Shown here piece after piece: positions 21,782 to 34,752 of a DNA stretch of 64,000 bases. How positions within the stretch are numbered: the stretch's first letter is position 1; every line of letters starts with the position of its first letter. A program made the position numbers and the translations under genes. The stretch is taken from assembly GCA_032622095.1 (NCBI GenBank), contig CP136067.1, forward strand, positions 92,804,707 to 92,868,706, in the 5' to 3' direction. The notes under the pieces are model-generated. The model did no database searches. It was not told where the DNA came from and worked only from the letters and a program-made list of their open reading frames with translations. Source of the stretch: Siphonodentalium dalli (lineage: Eukaryota; Mollusca; Scaphopoda; Gadilida; Siphonodentaliidae).

Positions 21782-22283
21782 TTAAAGGTACGGTTGGCCT
21801 TGGCGGTGGGTATCCTGTGAAAATATTTCCACCCGTCAAAACCCGCCACAAACAGAAAGAACAACAAAATGTAGACAGACTTTGTCCGTATACATATAAT
21901 AAATATCGCATAAACAGTATGTTATTGTCATATATTTGACCATTGTTATGTAAACAAAAGCATAAAAAGTAACTTTTCTGGTGTTTGTTTATATTATGAT
22001 GGTAAACATAAAGAGCGTTCTTTGTTGGTGAATTCCTGATATGGAACGAATAAAGAGCGTTTATGCCATTTGTGTGTGATTAGCCAGCAGCATTGTGCTG
22101 TCTTCTGTAACACAATCAGGCTCTTGCTTAGGTAAAATATAGTAAATCTTTATGATAACATGCTGTTTACGCGATGGTCATGGTATATATGAACAAAACT
22201 GTATGCGTGTTAATGTTTTTCTGTTTACGGTGATTGGAACAAATGTGAATATTTTCGACAACTAAGGCCTCACGTGCCTTTAA
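21782..22283 (+). mobile_element. TTAA-flanked MITE, complete copy (502 bp)
   Basis: The element begins TTAAAGGTACG and ends CGTGCCTTTAA, an inverted pair of 11 bases (one T/C difference) including TTAA at each edge. TTAA targets are typical of piggyBac-like transposons, though the TIR sequence itself was not recognised as belonging to a named family. Inside are two AATAAAGAGCGTT-type boxes about 40 bases apart. No transposase frame is seen. It is nearly identical in length (501 bp) and sequence to the inverted copy at 40828-41328. Confidence 0.8.
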
Positions 22284-23756
22284 GCGCTGTTTGGAAAGTT
22301 CTTGTTTTGACAAAAAAACTATAGAAGGCCGATTGAGCGGGGTCGGTACATGTAACACTTTCGTGTCAAAAATAAAGCTTATAAAATCACGATAACAACT
22401 ATTCTTAGTCGATTCCCCATTTCCTTCACCATGGCTCCATAAAGAGCGTTCCATGTTAAGAGTTTTCCTAATATGGTACGAATAAAAAGAGTTTAATAAA
22501 GCGGAAATTGCTATGACTTGGAAGGATATATAAAGCATACATATCGGAAGTTCGTGTACATGTATTGACCTGTATTGGTGTAATCAGTAAACAAAATCAC
22601 GATGACAACTGTTCTAAGTCGAGTCCCTTTACCTTGACGCAATAAAGAGCGTTCACTATTACGATATATTGCGAATAAAGAGCACTTGAATATGTGATTC
22701 CATATTAAACCGGATTATTATCCCTCCTTCAAAAAGTGTTATATATGATTGGATGTTTATAACCCTATTGTTATGCGTAATTGCCACATAGAGGTCGATT
22801 TATGACCTGGATATTCAATAGACCGCATCGCTAGAGTGCTAATTTAATAGGTCAATAACGATGCATAGATGTAGTGAATTTCCATCAGTGACAGTCGGCT
22901 AGATTGTTTTGGGGTGGGGGAAGCAATATTCCGAAATATATATAAACACCATATTGCCCAAATAATTACATGATTCATAACCAAGGAAAAATGAACATAT
23001 CATATTGGTAATGAATGACTTGATTATAATTGATTAAATCCGACAGCAATAAACCAATTTTGTGTTGTTTTACCGCGTTACGATAATTAAAACGAAACGC
23101 TCTTTATTGACACACGACTAATGGCATCTGGAAATTGGAATGTTTACGAGATGATAATTGCCTAATAACTGTGCAAGTCTTCGCGTATATATGCAATCTT
23201 GATATGCATATATAATATAACTTGGACTATTCCGGTAACGAAAAAATATATATAAACACGAGCACGCGTTTATATAGATAAATGCGCGCAAAACTGAATA
23301 ATATACGGGCATGGCTTTATAGTAACAACACATCGCGATACATATAATAATAGTAATAATAACACGATAAAGATAGACATTTAATTACGAGAAAGGCGAT
23401 GTTTCGGCGAAGTTTTGCATTCGCAGTGTGATAACGCGACAATCGTCAAAGGCCGCGATCGACTACATGCAAACTTAAAATACCGCCGTCGCGTATCTAT
23501 GCGTTGTCAATGAGTTACCACGTGATCGATCACGTGCTATGCTTCTGTTTACATGTGACAATCACGTGATCGGGCTGATGATCACGTGACTTCGTCTACA
23601 ACAAAATCTTCGGCTAACTTCGGAATTTTTTTGAATCGTTATAAAAATAACGATTGGCGGCCGAATATTAGATTATATGCGCCCAATGGACATTTTATAT
23701 ATATATTATCGGTATATTGAAAGAAAATAATATTGTTTTTTTCAGGACCGTATTCC
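22284..23756. repeat. MITE-related debris and CpG-richer segment
   Basis: Fragments similar to the TTAA MITE interior recur here. AAAGAGCGTT boxes are at about 22443 and 22653, an AAAGAGCAC variant is near 22678 and an AACGCTCTTTATT box is near 23097. From about 23390 to 23660 the sequence has noticeably more CpG and holds the CACGTG cluster. No coding exon is recognised. The 123-codon minus frame at 22167-22538 spans a MITE border and is rejected. Confidence 0.4.
23519..23588. promoter_or_regulatory. cluster of four CACGTG E-boxes with an 18-bp palindrome
   Basis: CACGTG occurs at 23519, 23531, 23563 and 23583. The first two form the perfect palindrome CACGTGATCGATCACGTG. The last lies in TCACGTGAC, close to the CLEAR/USF/MITF-type bHLH-Zip site. 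This density is far above chance for AT-rich DNA. No adjacent gene start is identified, so a regulatory role is inferred only. Confidence 0.5.
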
Positions 23757-23868
23757 TTTAAGGGATAGTGATCGTATATTTGAACCAAAATGTATGCGTT
23801 TTAATATTGATCTGTTTACGGTGTTTGGAACAAATATTTTCGACAACTAAACCCTCTCGTCCCTTTAA
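23757..23868. mobile_element. short TTAA-bordered remnant
   Basis: It starts at TTTAAGGGA and ends TCCCTTTAA. Its right two thirds repeat the last 110 bases of the TTAA MITE (the ATCTGTTTACGGTG segment, GGAACAAAT and TTTTCGACAACTAA). It looks like an internally deleted member of the same family. Confidence 0.55.
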
Positions 23869-24500
23869 TATAATTAATATAACATCCCTCATCCAATAAT
23901 CTCCAAATTACATATCTAATTTCAATCCTAGTTACACGTCACACCGCCCCTCATCATTTGCCAATTGTACACCCTTTTTTGCTGCTTCTGTTGCAACTGC
24001 TCAATTTCTTTAAAAATTATTGAAAAAATGGTCCTCCGGCCTGCGACATTTACCTCCGATTTAGTTTTTTCGATCATCGGTCCACACCAAAATTGAACAC
24101 ACGTCCCTATATAATATACCTATTTAAACCGAGTATACACGGTGGTGTAATAGAAGAACCATTAATTTAACCGTAACCGTAGCATATTTCCACGTAAACG
24201 TGTACGTTTTCACGACAAATCCCCGCTGATCTGTTATTAATGAACCAAACAATTAACATGTCAACACACTCTGGCCCGCCAATGCTACAGTGTATAAACG
24301 TAACGGGGCAAATATGCATATTATATTGACAGCTAACGAGAACATTCATCACCAATAATCTGCTCACCCCTTTCAGTCGATACGATAGAAACTAAACGAT
24401 TTGTTACTTCTAATTACCCGTACTTAATTACACTACTTGCGTGTTAATAAAGTACGACACACCCCCCCCCCCCCCCAATCACAACTAAAGGTTAAACATG
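23869..24500. other. intergenic, nothing recognised
   Basis: AT-rich sequence ending in a C15 tract (24462-24476). No gene or element is recognised. Confidence 0.35.
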
Positions 24501-26430
24501 GGATTTAGAACATTAATATTCACTCTTACACAGTTCCACATTCAAGGTGTGTCTTGTGTAATCGTATGTCAGTTGTAACGTTGTGAAACCGCAACCGAAC
24601 TGAATTATTCTATTGCTAAATAGTTCATGGGTGACCTGATGCATGCATCTTAGTTTTCTTGTAACCATATAGTCACTCATACGATTGGTACGGAATATAT
24701 ACACAAAATCGCATGCGCGAGTTACTGTTGTCGTATATCGGACGAGTGCAGTGGCGTAATGATCGTACGATCAGTCAAATACAAACTGTTATCCTTACGC
24801 GACGTATGCAATTATGTCATATACCAGGGGGAACTAACACACATATGCGGCTGTTAATCACACATTGGAACGGCATATTCTAACTGACCCTTCCCCACAA
24901 GTGTCTCTACATCCCTGCATTATGGATGTTGCTCAACACGGTTTCTTCCATGAAAGTGCCAAATACATATAACGATTTTTAAACTCATAGATTTAATCAA
25001 ACAACCTGGAAATTTTAAGTATTTTAGTGACTGTTCGTATTTTTCCTGCAATATTTGTTTATCATTTTAATGCTGGGAGCTGCACTGTTGTGGTATTAAA
25101 TACCACGTTCTAGTGCCTTCTCTTATATAGGAAGCCTCGTATATGTAAGAGAATGCGTTGGCACAGGGTTTTTGTAATATTTCCGGAAACTCAAGTCATG
25201 AAATTGTTAAATTTAAATGACACCATGCACTATCAGCATCAAAACTCTAATAGCAGGTAGCGTTAAGAACACTTTACACAATTACTGGTTATGTCACAAG
25301 TCTAAGACCGTATTATATATTTTAATGCGCTCTCACGTCACCCATTTTCACACTGCGCTGGTACACCAATAAAGGATTTTCAATGTCGCAACCATATGTG
25401 CGTCCGTTCTGGAATATCGACATACCCAATTATGGAACGCATTGTGAAATTAAGTAATAGCCACCATTGAATTCCTACCACTAATGGGTAGACAGACTAT
25501 TTCCATATTGTATGTCGCAAGCATATGAAAGCACTTGCCACCATATCAATATCACTCGCTTGGTATGAAATATGTTATACAAAACCGCATGTGCGTGCTC
25601 GTGTCGTGCAATGACGTAATGATAGCTTGACATGTCAAATACACTTTGCACAGAATTTCATAAACAGTCCGGAAGTCCACGCCGCATCTTAACATCTTTG
25701 CAATGTGTCTGTTCCTGCATGTTCAATGGAATCGTGAAATTGCCAGTTTGAAACTTATTTTTTTTCGGATTTTAATGCAATTGCTTGTAGCTACAGGTAC
25801 CTGATTAAATATAACTGACACCACATACCGTCAATATCAAATCACAATCATACCAAGTAGAGCTGAGAACACTGCTACCAATTACTGCTATACCACGATG
25901 CCAGTCTTATTAAAACTAGACCTAACTTTCATTACTTACATCAACTTACAGTGGACTGTAAGGAAACCTTGGTCTGGTTATTACTAGACTGCCACGATGC
26001 TAAAGCTGTAGTTTTATTTTGGTTGTACTGAGTAAATACGTCAATTATTTTCCACAGCACTACTGCATCAATAAAGGATCTTTCAGGCCATATGCCAGGA
26101 CGTGTTCATCAACGTCACAACCGTATGGACACACCTCCCAAAATATTGAAACATCACGAGTCTGGAACACATTGTTAAGAATTGAAATGACCAAATTAGC
26201 AGACTCTTGCTATCGTGTATATCGCAAGCATATGGACGCATGTGCCACTACCGGTATATCAATGTGAAACATTGGTATGCAATATATACACACAACTGAT
26301 TATGTGTGTTCCTGTCGTCAGTTTACCATATGAGTGCAAATGCGCAAAGATAGCACAATTTTTTGCACGAACAGTGAAATACCTCATGCGTTATTGTTAT
26401 GGGATCGCAGGAGTTTCATAAACTTGGGGC
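24501..26430. repeat. three diverged units of 0.7-0.9 kb
   Basis: About 24680-24800, 25560-25650 and 26270-26370 share the order TTGGTA..AATAT..TA.ACA(A/C)AA, GCATG.GCG and GTCAAATACA-type words. CGCAACCATATG and CGCAAGCATATG..GCA blocks recur at about 25388, 25517, 26118 and 26223. This is an old, decayed tandem array. The short open frames in it are not convincing. Confidence 0.4.
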
Positions 26431-26440
26431 CATAGCACCG

Positions 26441-29400
26441 ATGTATGTTCTTTCGTTGAGTGTCTAATTGAACATAATAATTGCTGTTTGCAGTCATGTT
26501 TCACGAACTTATATAGCTATAGTAGTACATGTACCCTGGTGTATGTAAGGCAAAATTATAGTAAATATTTGTATGTAGAGGATCTCACATGAGTTTATAT
26601 TTTGTACGGAATCTATCAATCGAGATAACTAAATTCGATTTGAGCCGAGGTTCACCGAGACTCAAATAGAATTTAGTGGATGAGGTTGATAAATTACGTA
26701 TAAAGTAGAATGAGTTTGATATACCGTTTATCACATGATCAAATAAACGAGAAGCAACGCGAAGCAACGCGAAGCAACGCGAAGTATTCATCGAAGAAAA
26801 CTATCATAAACGTCAGCAATCGCAAGTCATTTAAATAATGGCGTGACGTAATCGCACGTGATAATATTAAACGCGTGTCTTACCAATAATTATGTACCTG
26901 GTTTTGCATGTGAGTTAATTATGTGATATTAAACGTTCGTTTAATAACAGGAAATAGTGCCAGGTGACCCTTGACTTCCGGTCTGTCTTCTATTTACACT
27001 CCATATATTATGCCTTCCAATATTTTTCCAACCAGCTATAATCATGAAGAGTTTGAAAAGTTATGTCATTATATATACACCATTAAATACATCAAAGTGT
27101 CTGTATTTATCTGGGACTATTTCTTTACACGCGCAAATAATGCACAGTTACATGAAAAGTCATCCCATGTCTTATAGAAGCCGATGTTAGTTTAGCGTCC
27201 CATTTGTTGATTTAAGTAGGTTTTGTCGAGGCTTTAGATCATGTAATAAATATAATCTATAACTCGTCCCCAGGGTATAGGCTCTACAAAACTCGCCCAC
27301 TACATTAGGTCTGGACCTGAACAAAAGCTCGTCCAGTTCTAATTTCTGGACTCGTTTTGTAAATTCCGCTATAAACTGGGGACTCGTTGTAATCCTCTCT
27401 TTATTGCACACCCTGATCCATGGAGCAATCACATCACACAGGAGTCTTCATGTCTTTTCATTACACTTTCTGTTAGACATATATTTGCAGCCACCTTCAG
27501 TGTAAATTATGACACTTTCCAAACGTAATAGAACAAGATTTACATTCTCCAGAATTGAAGCAGTGTATATTTTCCTAAGAACAAGTTGATCAATACCCTG
27601 TACTTTCATAAGATGTTTTGCACTGAATAAATAAGTACACATCAGCTTCCTGGAGTTAATTCCTTGTTACCTCAGGTCAAGAATCACTATACCGTGTGCA
27701 CATATTACACATGTATGCCTCCACCCCAAAAGTATCCATTGCACACATGACTACCTCCAATATAATTTAAAATAGATGATGTATTTTATGTTATCCTGTT
27801 TTCTCATCATTTCCTTTTCTAGTAGTATTATAAGGAAGCTGAAGTTGCAAGTTATTAAAATTTGTGTCCTTGGTGTTGATATTGTCTTTGTGTGTGAATA
27901 ACATTCCAAGAAGAGAGCCCACAGAAAATAGTGGATTTGACATTTGTGTCATCATAGTCAGGATACAACAGTTCCATTTAATCTCTGATTGTGAATTTTA
28001 ATTTTACACCTATCCAAAAAAATTGTCTGATGCCTTTTCAAAATGTATTCAGAACCAGTAAATGTCAGATCACAGAGTTGAACTTCTGATAGTTGATATA
28101 GTTATATAGCTATATGTGTGATAATCAGGATGTAGATCCAAAATATCCCTGAAAATAGAAAATAAAACACTTTAAGTATACAATAATACATACACAATAC
28201 AGACATGATTTTAACAAGTGTGGTTGCACAACTAATCAACTGATCAAGTGTATGGTGTATGGTAAGTACTATGGCTTCTTTTCATGGAGTTTGAACTGTT
28301 AAATAAGAGGAACTACTAACAGTCCTTTTTTATGCCAAGCAGTTTGAACTACCGAGTACAACCATGTAAATTTTTGCTGACATCTAAAAGCATTGTTGTC
28401 AACATTGAAAATAAACAGTAGTAACCACTACTGTGGCTGGGATACCAGGAGTTTGCTTTAATGAGGGTTAAATAATTATTGTGCCTACAAGTCATCCAAG
28501 CTAATTATTAGGGTCTCTTTGATTTGCCGCACCTATTCCATGAGACACCTGAGACAGTTCCCCCTACATATATTCTAAGCTGATGCTAATTATTAGTGCC
28601 ACTTTAAAATCATCTCAGAAACACAACACCTATCCCACGACAATCCATGTGTCACGTTACAGTACACCTGTGTATTAATTTCCCTACATATATTATCTTC
28701 TAAGCTGATACTACTTCTTATCTGATGCTATTTATTAACCCTTTCCTAACTGGAGCTTCCTGAAATTTTGCAAAAACCCTGTGCCAATGCATTCTCTTAT
28801 ATATGCGAGTCGCCAATATGGCACCTCACCTACTAGTAAAAAAGATAATGCATTGGCCAAGTCTTTCTCAGGAAAAGGGAGCGATTGCTCCCACACCTAT
28901 AATTACTGGCAATATTTTATTCGCAATTTGCACTTGTAAAAATGTTCACGGTCACTGTAATAGTTGATTAAGGTATATAGGTTGATCGAAGGTATATTTA
29001 TAACCTTTCCCATCAGTTAAATTATGGGCATGTGAAAAGTTTAACTGGACATATGTCTATCCCACAATATCGGCGTTGGCCATGTGTTCTGTGATGGGAA
29101 CCATTACTTAAACAGTTGCTACTATGATGATAATAAGACATATATCTTTCAAGCTAAGTTTGCAGCGGTACAAGTAACTTAAAATGGTTGAGTTTTAACT
29201 GCGATGAATAGTGGCTTGTCACTGGGGATCAGTGTCCACTGAGCCACTGACCATACACATGAGGAGATATATTTACTTTGAGAAAAGTTCTACTTGTGTC
29301 AGCTTGCGTGAAACGAAAGGAGAACAATGTAATTGTACTTGCTCTCACTAATCGTTAGCTGACTAAACAATAAAAGAATTGAAAGACAGACCAATTGGGT
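26441..29400. other. intergenic, no gene recognised
   Basis: AT-rich DNA. An 11-base tandem (CGAAGCAACG repeated three times) lies at 26749-26784. A diverged direct duplication with CTACATATATT and CTAAGCTGAT words lies at 28430-28740. One arm of the dispersed CCAATGCATTCTCTTATATA hairpin is at 28781-28806. The minus frames at 27187-27432 and 27448-27642 show no domain. Confidence 0.35.
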
Positions 29401-31009
29401 TTTAACATAACCAAAAATCATGTTTGGTAGCGATTTCGCATTCGGTAAGTTAATCCATTTTTATATCTCAGCTTACACATGGATAGGCCTACATGTACAT
29501 GGGGAAACCGAAAACATGCATGGTTAACTGATCATGATGGTTTGCATGATATTTGTTTCGGTTTAATGTATAGTGTTTTCACAATGGAGTTGTGTTAGAA
29601 ATTTGTTTTGTATTTATAACTGGAAGAGGCAAAAGTGTGTAACGGTAAAGTTCGGCAAAAAAATTAGGTTTGAGGTCCTGAACATGGATTTTGGTCAGTC
29701 GAAACATGGAATTTTTGTTGGCCTTTTTATATGTACCGGTACTGGTGCATGCAGTGCATTTACATGTATGTTGTGTATGGCGGTTCTCAAATATATATTC
29801 AACATCGATTAAGAACTGTATCTGTAGCTGCGTAAATTTAAAACTGAGCGAAAAATAATAATGTTTATACATGAGTGTCAGAGAGACTATTATAATATTA
29901 CAAATATTAGGATGAAAGTTAAAAAAAATTATAGCTGGATCCAAGACAATTCCCGCTACGTTCGGTATTTCCTTGCAATCATGATTATCTTGAAGATGAA
30001 GTGTATAAACATACTAGTAGTGTGAAGGTGAGGCCATTTGGTATTGCAAAATGGCAGAATGGGTAATAATAATACGGTACCAGTTTACTCTGACAAGTTT
30101 CAAAACTGAAAACAAACTGTTATATTAATAAACGGTACTGTACTGTAGTCAGTGTTGTGTACGGAAGACTTATTGTATTATTCCATACTTTCTCATCAGG
30201 ATTATCACCGTGAAAACCATTTTACCATCGCCGTGTGTCAGTGTTCTATCATTCGACAACTCAACAATGCGAGAATTCGATTGCTTCCGTTCTGTCTAAA
30301 TAATTTCTGGTCGCAGGTACGGTAATGACACGTTTGACAAAACTGTGTTCATAAATTTATTTTGTCGCTGTGTACGTAACATAGTACCCGCAAGTATAAT
30401 CACAAATGAAGTAGATGCTTGATTCGTTCAAATTGTAATTTCTAAATTTGTTGCAAGAGTGAATCGTGGAATTATGACTTAGAACACGAGTCACTAAACT
30501 TGGAGTCAACGGTCAAGAGTCAGTCTGCCATCGCCTGGAAATTGACTGGAATTGGTGACTTTGTCACATTCGCCGCCATACAAGGCATACAATGGTACAT
30601 CCTACACCCGATACTGATAATGTACATGTACTCACTTTGTATATCATAATGTAAGCAGTTTTTTTCTCGACCAACGCGTGTGTTGTGATTGGTAATTCGT
30701 GGAAATAATAATCCGAGGTGGCGATTTTCAACTTTGTTTGAATAGCATAACTTGCCTAGCAACCGTTTGTGAGCAACGTTGATGCTGATTGGTTAAGACA
30801 AACGCGATTATCCACTCGCTGCATATGGGGATTGGGAAGACGAGTTCAAAGTTCAAAGGGTCATGATATATTTTTAGAAACTTATTTTTCGTTTAGCAGT
30901 ATTGCAGATTCAGTGCTCTCCCAGCGTCGAGTGCGTACGCCCATTACCAACTAAATCCACGGTTCCGCCCCTGCGGGGCGTCGCGTTAGTGGGCTTATAA
31001 AGTTCACTA
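29401..31009. other. intergenic, possible but unproven gene start near 29420
   Basis: ATG at 29420, nine codons and then GTAAGT could be a short first exon, but no continuing exon was found. The paired sense and antisense frames at 29573-29944 have no domain. A GC-richer patch with CGCCCCTGCGGGGCG lies at about 30967-30981. Confidence 0.2.
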
Positions 31010-31450
31010 TTATAAGAGTATCAAATTCCAAGATGGCGTCCAGTATGGCAATCAAGTTTTATTTTAAGACTTAGTGAAGGCACATACGAAAACTCAAGAA
31101 AAGGAACGCCCCCAATGGTAACATGTATATTATCGTAATTACTACATAGAATAACATGTAATACCAAACAATAGTTTGACCATTTATCCCTCCGTCCAAA
31201 GTCATAACATTCGAAATAAAGTTAACGCCTGGGAATGGAACCACGAATGTCAGATATTAATTTACATGTGACAATTGCCATTCAGGTTCGTTATTATAAG
31301 TGTATCATAATCCAAGATGGAGTTCAATATGGCGGCAACTTTTATTTTAAAACTTAGTGAACGGGCATGCGACAAATACAGAATGGGAACGTCCCCCCAA
31401 TGGTATATTGTATATCATTGTACTGCCTACATAGAACATTACGTATCAAA
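31010..31450. repeat. two tandem units of about 283 bp
   Basis: Units beginning near 31012 and 31293 share TATTATAAG(A/T)GTATCA, CCAAGATGG, TTTTATTTTAA(A/G)ACTTAGTGAA and CCCCCAATGGTA. They carry the same AAGATGG(C/A) words as other arrays in the window. They are non-coding. Confidence 0.7.
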
Positions 31451-32598
31451 CATTAGATTCACAATTAATCAATATTATCAATTGATAAACTAATAAGCAA
31501 AGAGTATTACAAAGGTATTATGTATGAGTTTCCATTATTAATAAATGGCGATTTTTTTCTGTTTGCGTGATGACGGAGACCAAAATATGGCGGTCAAGTA
31601 TATAAACAAAACATCTAATGAGCTTTGTCATTTTGCAGATTTATAAGACTTGTAATGTCTCCACTTGTATATATTATGGCGTTTCATTACATTTATTTCA
31701 TTACAATAGTCATATGAAATAGTTGTTATATCATTATAATATCGTTTAATTTGCGAAAATAATAGATGCGCAGTTGTGGGTGACATTTCGTGCGACATAT
31801 GTGACAACAACACTCGCTATTATAATGATATATGGTAGATATTCATAACCAGTTTTAAACACTTATACATACTTGCTGTCGTGCGCGTTATGTACGTGAG
31901 TGGGATTTTACAAATGAAATTATAATGACAAAACATGAGTTGTGGGTGTGTTCACATTTCTTGGCATTTTTGTTATTGCAAAAACATTTTGGATCATTTG
32001 TAAAAGTGGTATGTGGAATAAAGGACATATCTAAATTATCAGCATAAAACAAAATCGGGCTGTTGATATCTTCGATTTATCGACGTTCGTAATTCTGGAT
32101 CGCCTATCGCCACAAGATTTCTTGATGTATTCATTTGGCTGCCATTCGCTGAGTGGGTTATATTCCTCAATGGTAAACAACGAGGGTGAATTTTTTGTAG
32201 AATGTTTATCGTTCATATGCACCATCTAGTCCTCGTGTGTACCACCACTCACGTTGAGTGAGAAACAGCATTGGTGTTATTGGTCTGACACTCATGTATA
32301 ACGTCATGTTATCCTGAATAGCAACCCATCTTATTTTCTATATATCATGTAATTGTATATACTGTTGTATTTCACGTCTCCATTGAGCGGAGGAATACAC
32401 AATCTCTCTCTATCTGAGTTTTGTGCAGTGAATGTGATACTTGTGGAAATGTAAGATTTTCGTTTAAAACCAATACGAAAAATGGCGAGTTTGTTGTCAC
32501 GGAATGGTGTTTTCATGCAGATGACGTTAGCGAAAATTGACTACTTGAAGTCCGAATGGGCTTAACCCGTCGCCGGTGATACGTAAAGAGGTATTGTG
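31451..32598. other. intergenic, nothing recognised
   Basis: AT-rich. The small open frames have no recognisable motifs. Confidence 0.35.
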
Positions 32599-32933
32599 CA
32601 CTAAATTCGGCCATGTATGGGACCATCTACTTTTATACTCAACAGCATAATAATTATATGCAACAAATGATTTGAAATTAATAAAGTTGAGCCACGGATA
32701 AGTGCAAAATACACTCGTGTGCTATAAATTAGGAACGATGCAAATAACATGGTAATGAAAATGAATTTATGACTGGAGTCATAAATTAATTTTCATTATA
32801 ATTACCATGTAGTTTGCATCGTTCATAGAGCACAGGAGTGTATTTTGCACTAATCCGTTGTTCAAATGTATTCTTTTGTTGCATATATTCTGCTGACTAT
32901 AAAAGATGGTCCCATAAATGGCCGGACTTAGTG
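32599..32933. mobile_element. 335-bp foldback element
   Basis: The whole segment folds on itself. CACTAAATTCGGCCATGTAT at the left pairs with ATAAATGGCCGGACTTAGTG at the right, and TACACTCGTGTGCT, GATGCAAA and ACATGGTAAT blocks pair inward. The centre is TTATGACTGGAGTCATAA (32770-32787). Some mismatches and indels show age. It has no coding capacity, as expected of a foldback MITE. The target duplication is unclear. Confidence 0.8.
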
Positions 32934-33454
32934 TAGCTTAGTGTAACTTAATTTAAGGTTAACACTGTCGCATATGGATAATAAGAAGTTGTTTGTAACC
33001 TACTTGTCTCGGGAGAAAATTTACATTTCTCTAATAATGTTCAGGGCATGTAATTTGAACGCACTGATAGGCACAAGCTCTGTTGTTCTTTTGAGCTGGT
33101 GTGTGTTCACGCTCTTCGAACGAAAGATTATCACAAATGTTGTGCACATGGGTCGGCCTTTAATGGTCAAAATAACACAATCTCTAGTAGTAATTGTACT
33201 CAAACTCCTGAAAAATACTGAAATTTAAAGGTATACCAGCCTGTCATTGAAACAAATCGTCGTCGAATGGTGAAATTTAAGGGTGTATTTTAAAATTAAT
33301 CCAATTGAATATGGTATTGGTCAATCTGATATAAATTCCGTAATGCATGCGGTAGATATGCGTAAAACAGTCAGCATTAAACAGAAATCGAGCTGCTGAT
33401 TGACTGATTATTTTTGGCTGAGCGGGAACAAATCATGCTCTACGTAAATATGTT

Positions 33455-33866
33455 TAGGAATCACTGAACTAAATGGTTTCCCATAGGCGACAGTGTTAAC
33501 GTTTTGTCCCAATTCACTGAATTGAAGCCTGCAGGCCATATCAGTGATGTTTGCCCAGCTAGATTGACACCAGTTGATCACGAAAATGCAAGAAACATCA
33601 TAGGTCATGTGTTTACTTTTTAAAATAAATCCCAAAGTCTACGACAGGGCTATCTCACAGCCAAATTACAGCAGCTAGTTAAATAAATTTCTCGCTCACA
33701 AAAATCCATTCCCCCATTCATTCACCAGTTTAAATTATTTAGATATTATGTACAAACAAATAAACGCGATGTCATCCTTTAATAACGTGTCGCATGTATC
33801 AGGTATCAGTTACCTTCACCTTCCACGGTGTACTCGCTCCCCGACACATTTAGCTCCCTGATTCTT
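33455..33866 (+). repeat. direct repeat copy A, with broken open frame
   Basis: This segment matches 34753-35193 at high identity from TAGGAATCACTGAAC to TAGCTCCCTGATTC. It contains the same candidate coding stretch as copy B, but one TTA codon reads TAA, so the frame stops in the FTF(L)NKSQ segment. The two repeats lie 0.9 kb apart in the same orientation. They might be a segmental duplication or the long repeats of an unidentified element; no TG..CA ends or retroelement proteins were found between them. Confidence 0.75.
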
Positions 33867-34404
33867 ATATATATGTATATGTGTGAAACACAGCGATTCT
33901 TATAGTATTTTATCAAAATATAGACCTTACTGAAATCAAAAATGGATTATATCGAGCAGTAGTGGTTTATTTGTCCAATATGAGACATCCTGAAAATTAG
34001 TGTCAATCCTCAAAATAAACCCAAAAAATTTAGATATTTGTTTCAATTTTACTAGCTGATGCATCTCGTATAACTGAAGAATGCCCTTATATACCATACT
34101 ATTACTACATGGAAATGTTAATATACATTTTGAGAGGGATATCTTGTCCAATTTCAAATACTTTTCGTGCAGAATTTGGCAATTTATAATAAACATTTAC
34201 CAAAATTAACAGAAAATTAAAATAAAAAATACTTTAATAGCAATATAAAGCAACCATAAGTCAATTTAAATATCTAAACATAATGATACAACATCAAACA
34301 CAGCCTCAGGCATGAAATTTTACCAGATGGCAGGGCATACTTTCTGTTTAACAAACCTGCCATGGCAATTTTGCACGACAGTAACTCTAGTGGTGATGCC
34401 ATCA

Positions 34405-34423
34405 CCCCCCCCCCCCCCCCCCC
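34405..34423 (+). repeat. C19 homopolymer, longest of nine C tracts
   Basis: Other long C runs on this strand are 10711-10722, 15423-15433, 16979-16990, 24462-24476, 37457-37469, 43757-43772, 56222-56234 and 62637-62652. No G run of comparable length occurs on the + strand; the longest seen is about eight, near 34506. Confidence 0.85.
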
Positions 34424-34752
34424 GACTTGGTGTGGGCTACGGTCCCCGATAAGACTACTGGGTGCCGGAAAAGCTTAATTGGGTCAACTGTCACCTTTTC
34501 CCAATGGGGGGGGCTAACACTCCTCAAAATTGTGGGGAGAGGGGCTTTAGACCCCCTGAACCCTAATGGTTCCTGATGTCCATGCAAAATTCCCAGATTT
34601 ATCACTTTCTTTACTACCTACAGGCGAATCCATGGTTTCTTCTTTAAATATGTCCAAAATGTGGTCATTATCATTTGAAAATAAGAAAATATGGAATTAA
34701 CAACTTATCGTGGCGAGACGTGAAATTTCGTAAAATTATTTTTTTCTTCTTA

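Noticed and set aside
22167-22538. 123-codon minus-strand open frame
   Set aside because: Crosses the right border of the TTAA MITE at 22283, so it mixes transposon and flank.
29420-29448. Short first exon (ATG, nine codons, GTAAGT)
   Set aside because: No continuing exon, and such patterns occur often by chance.
29579-29944. Overlapping 121-codon minus and 79-codon plus frames
   Set aside because: Low-complexity composition, no motif, no splice context.
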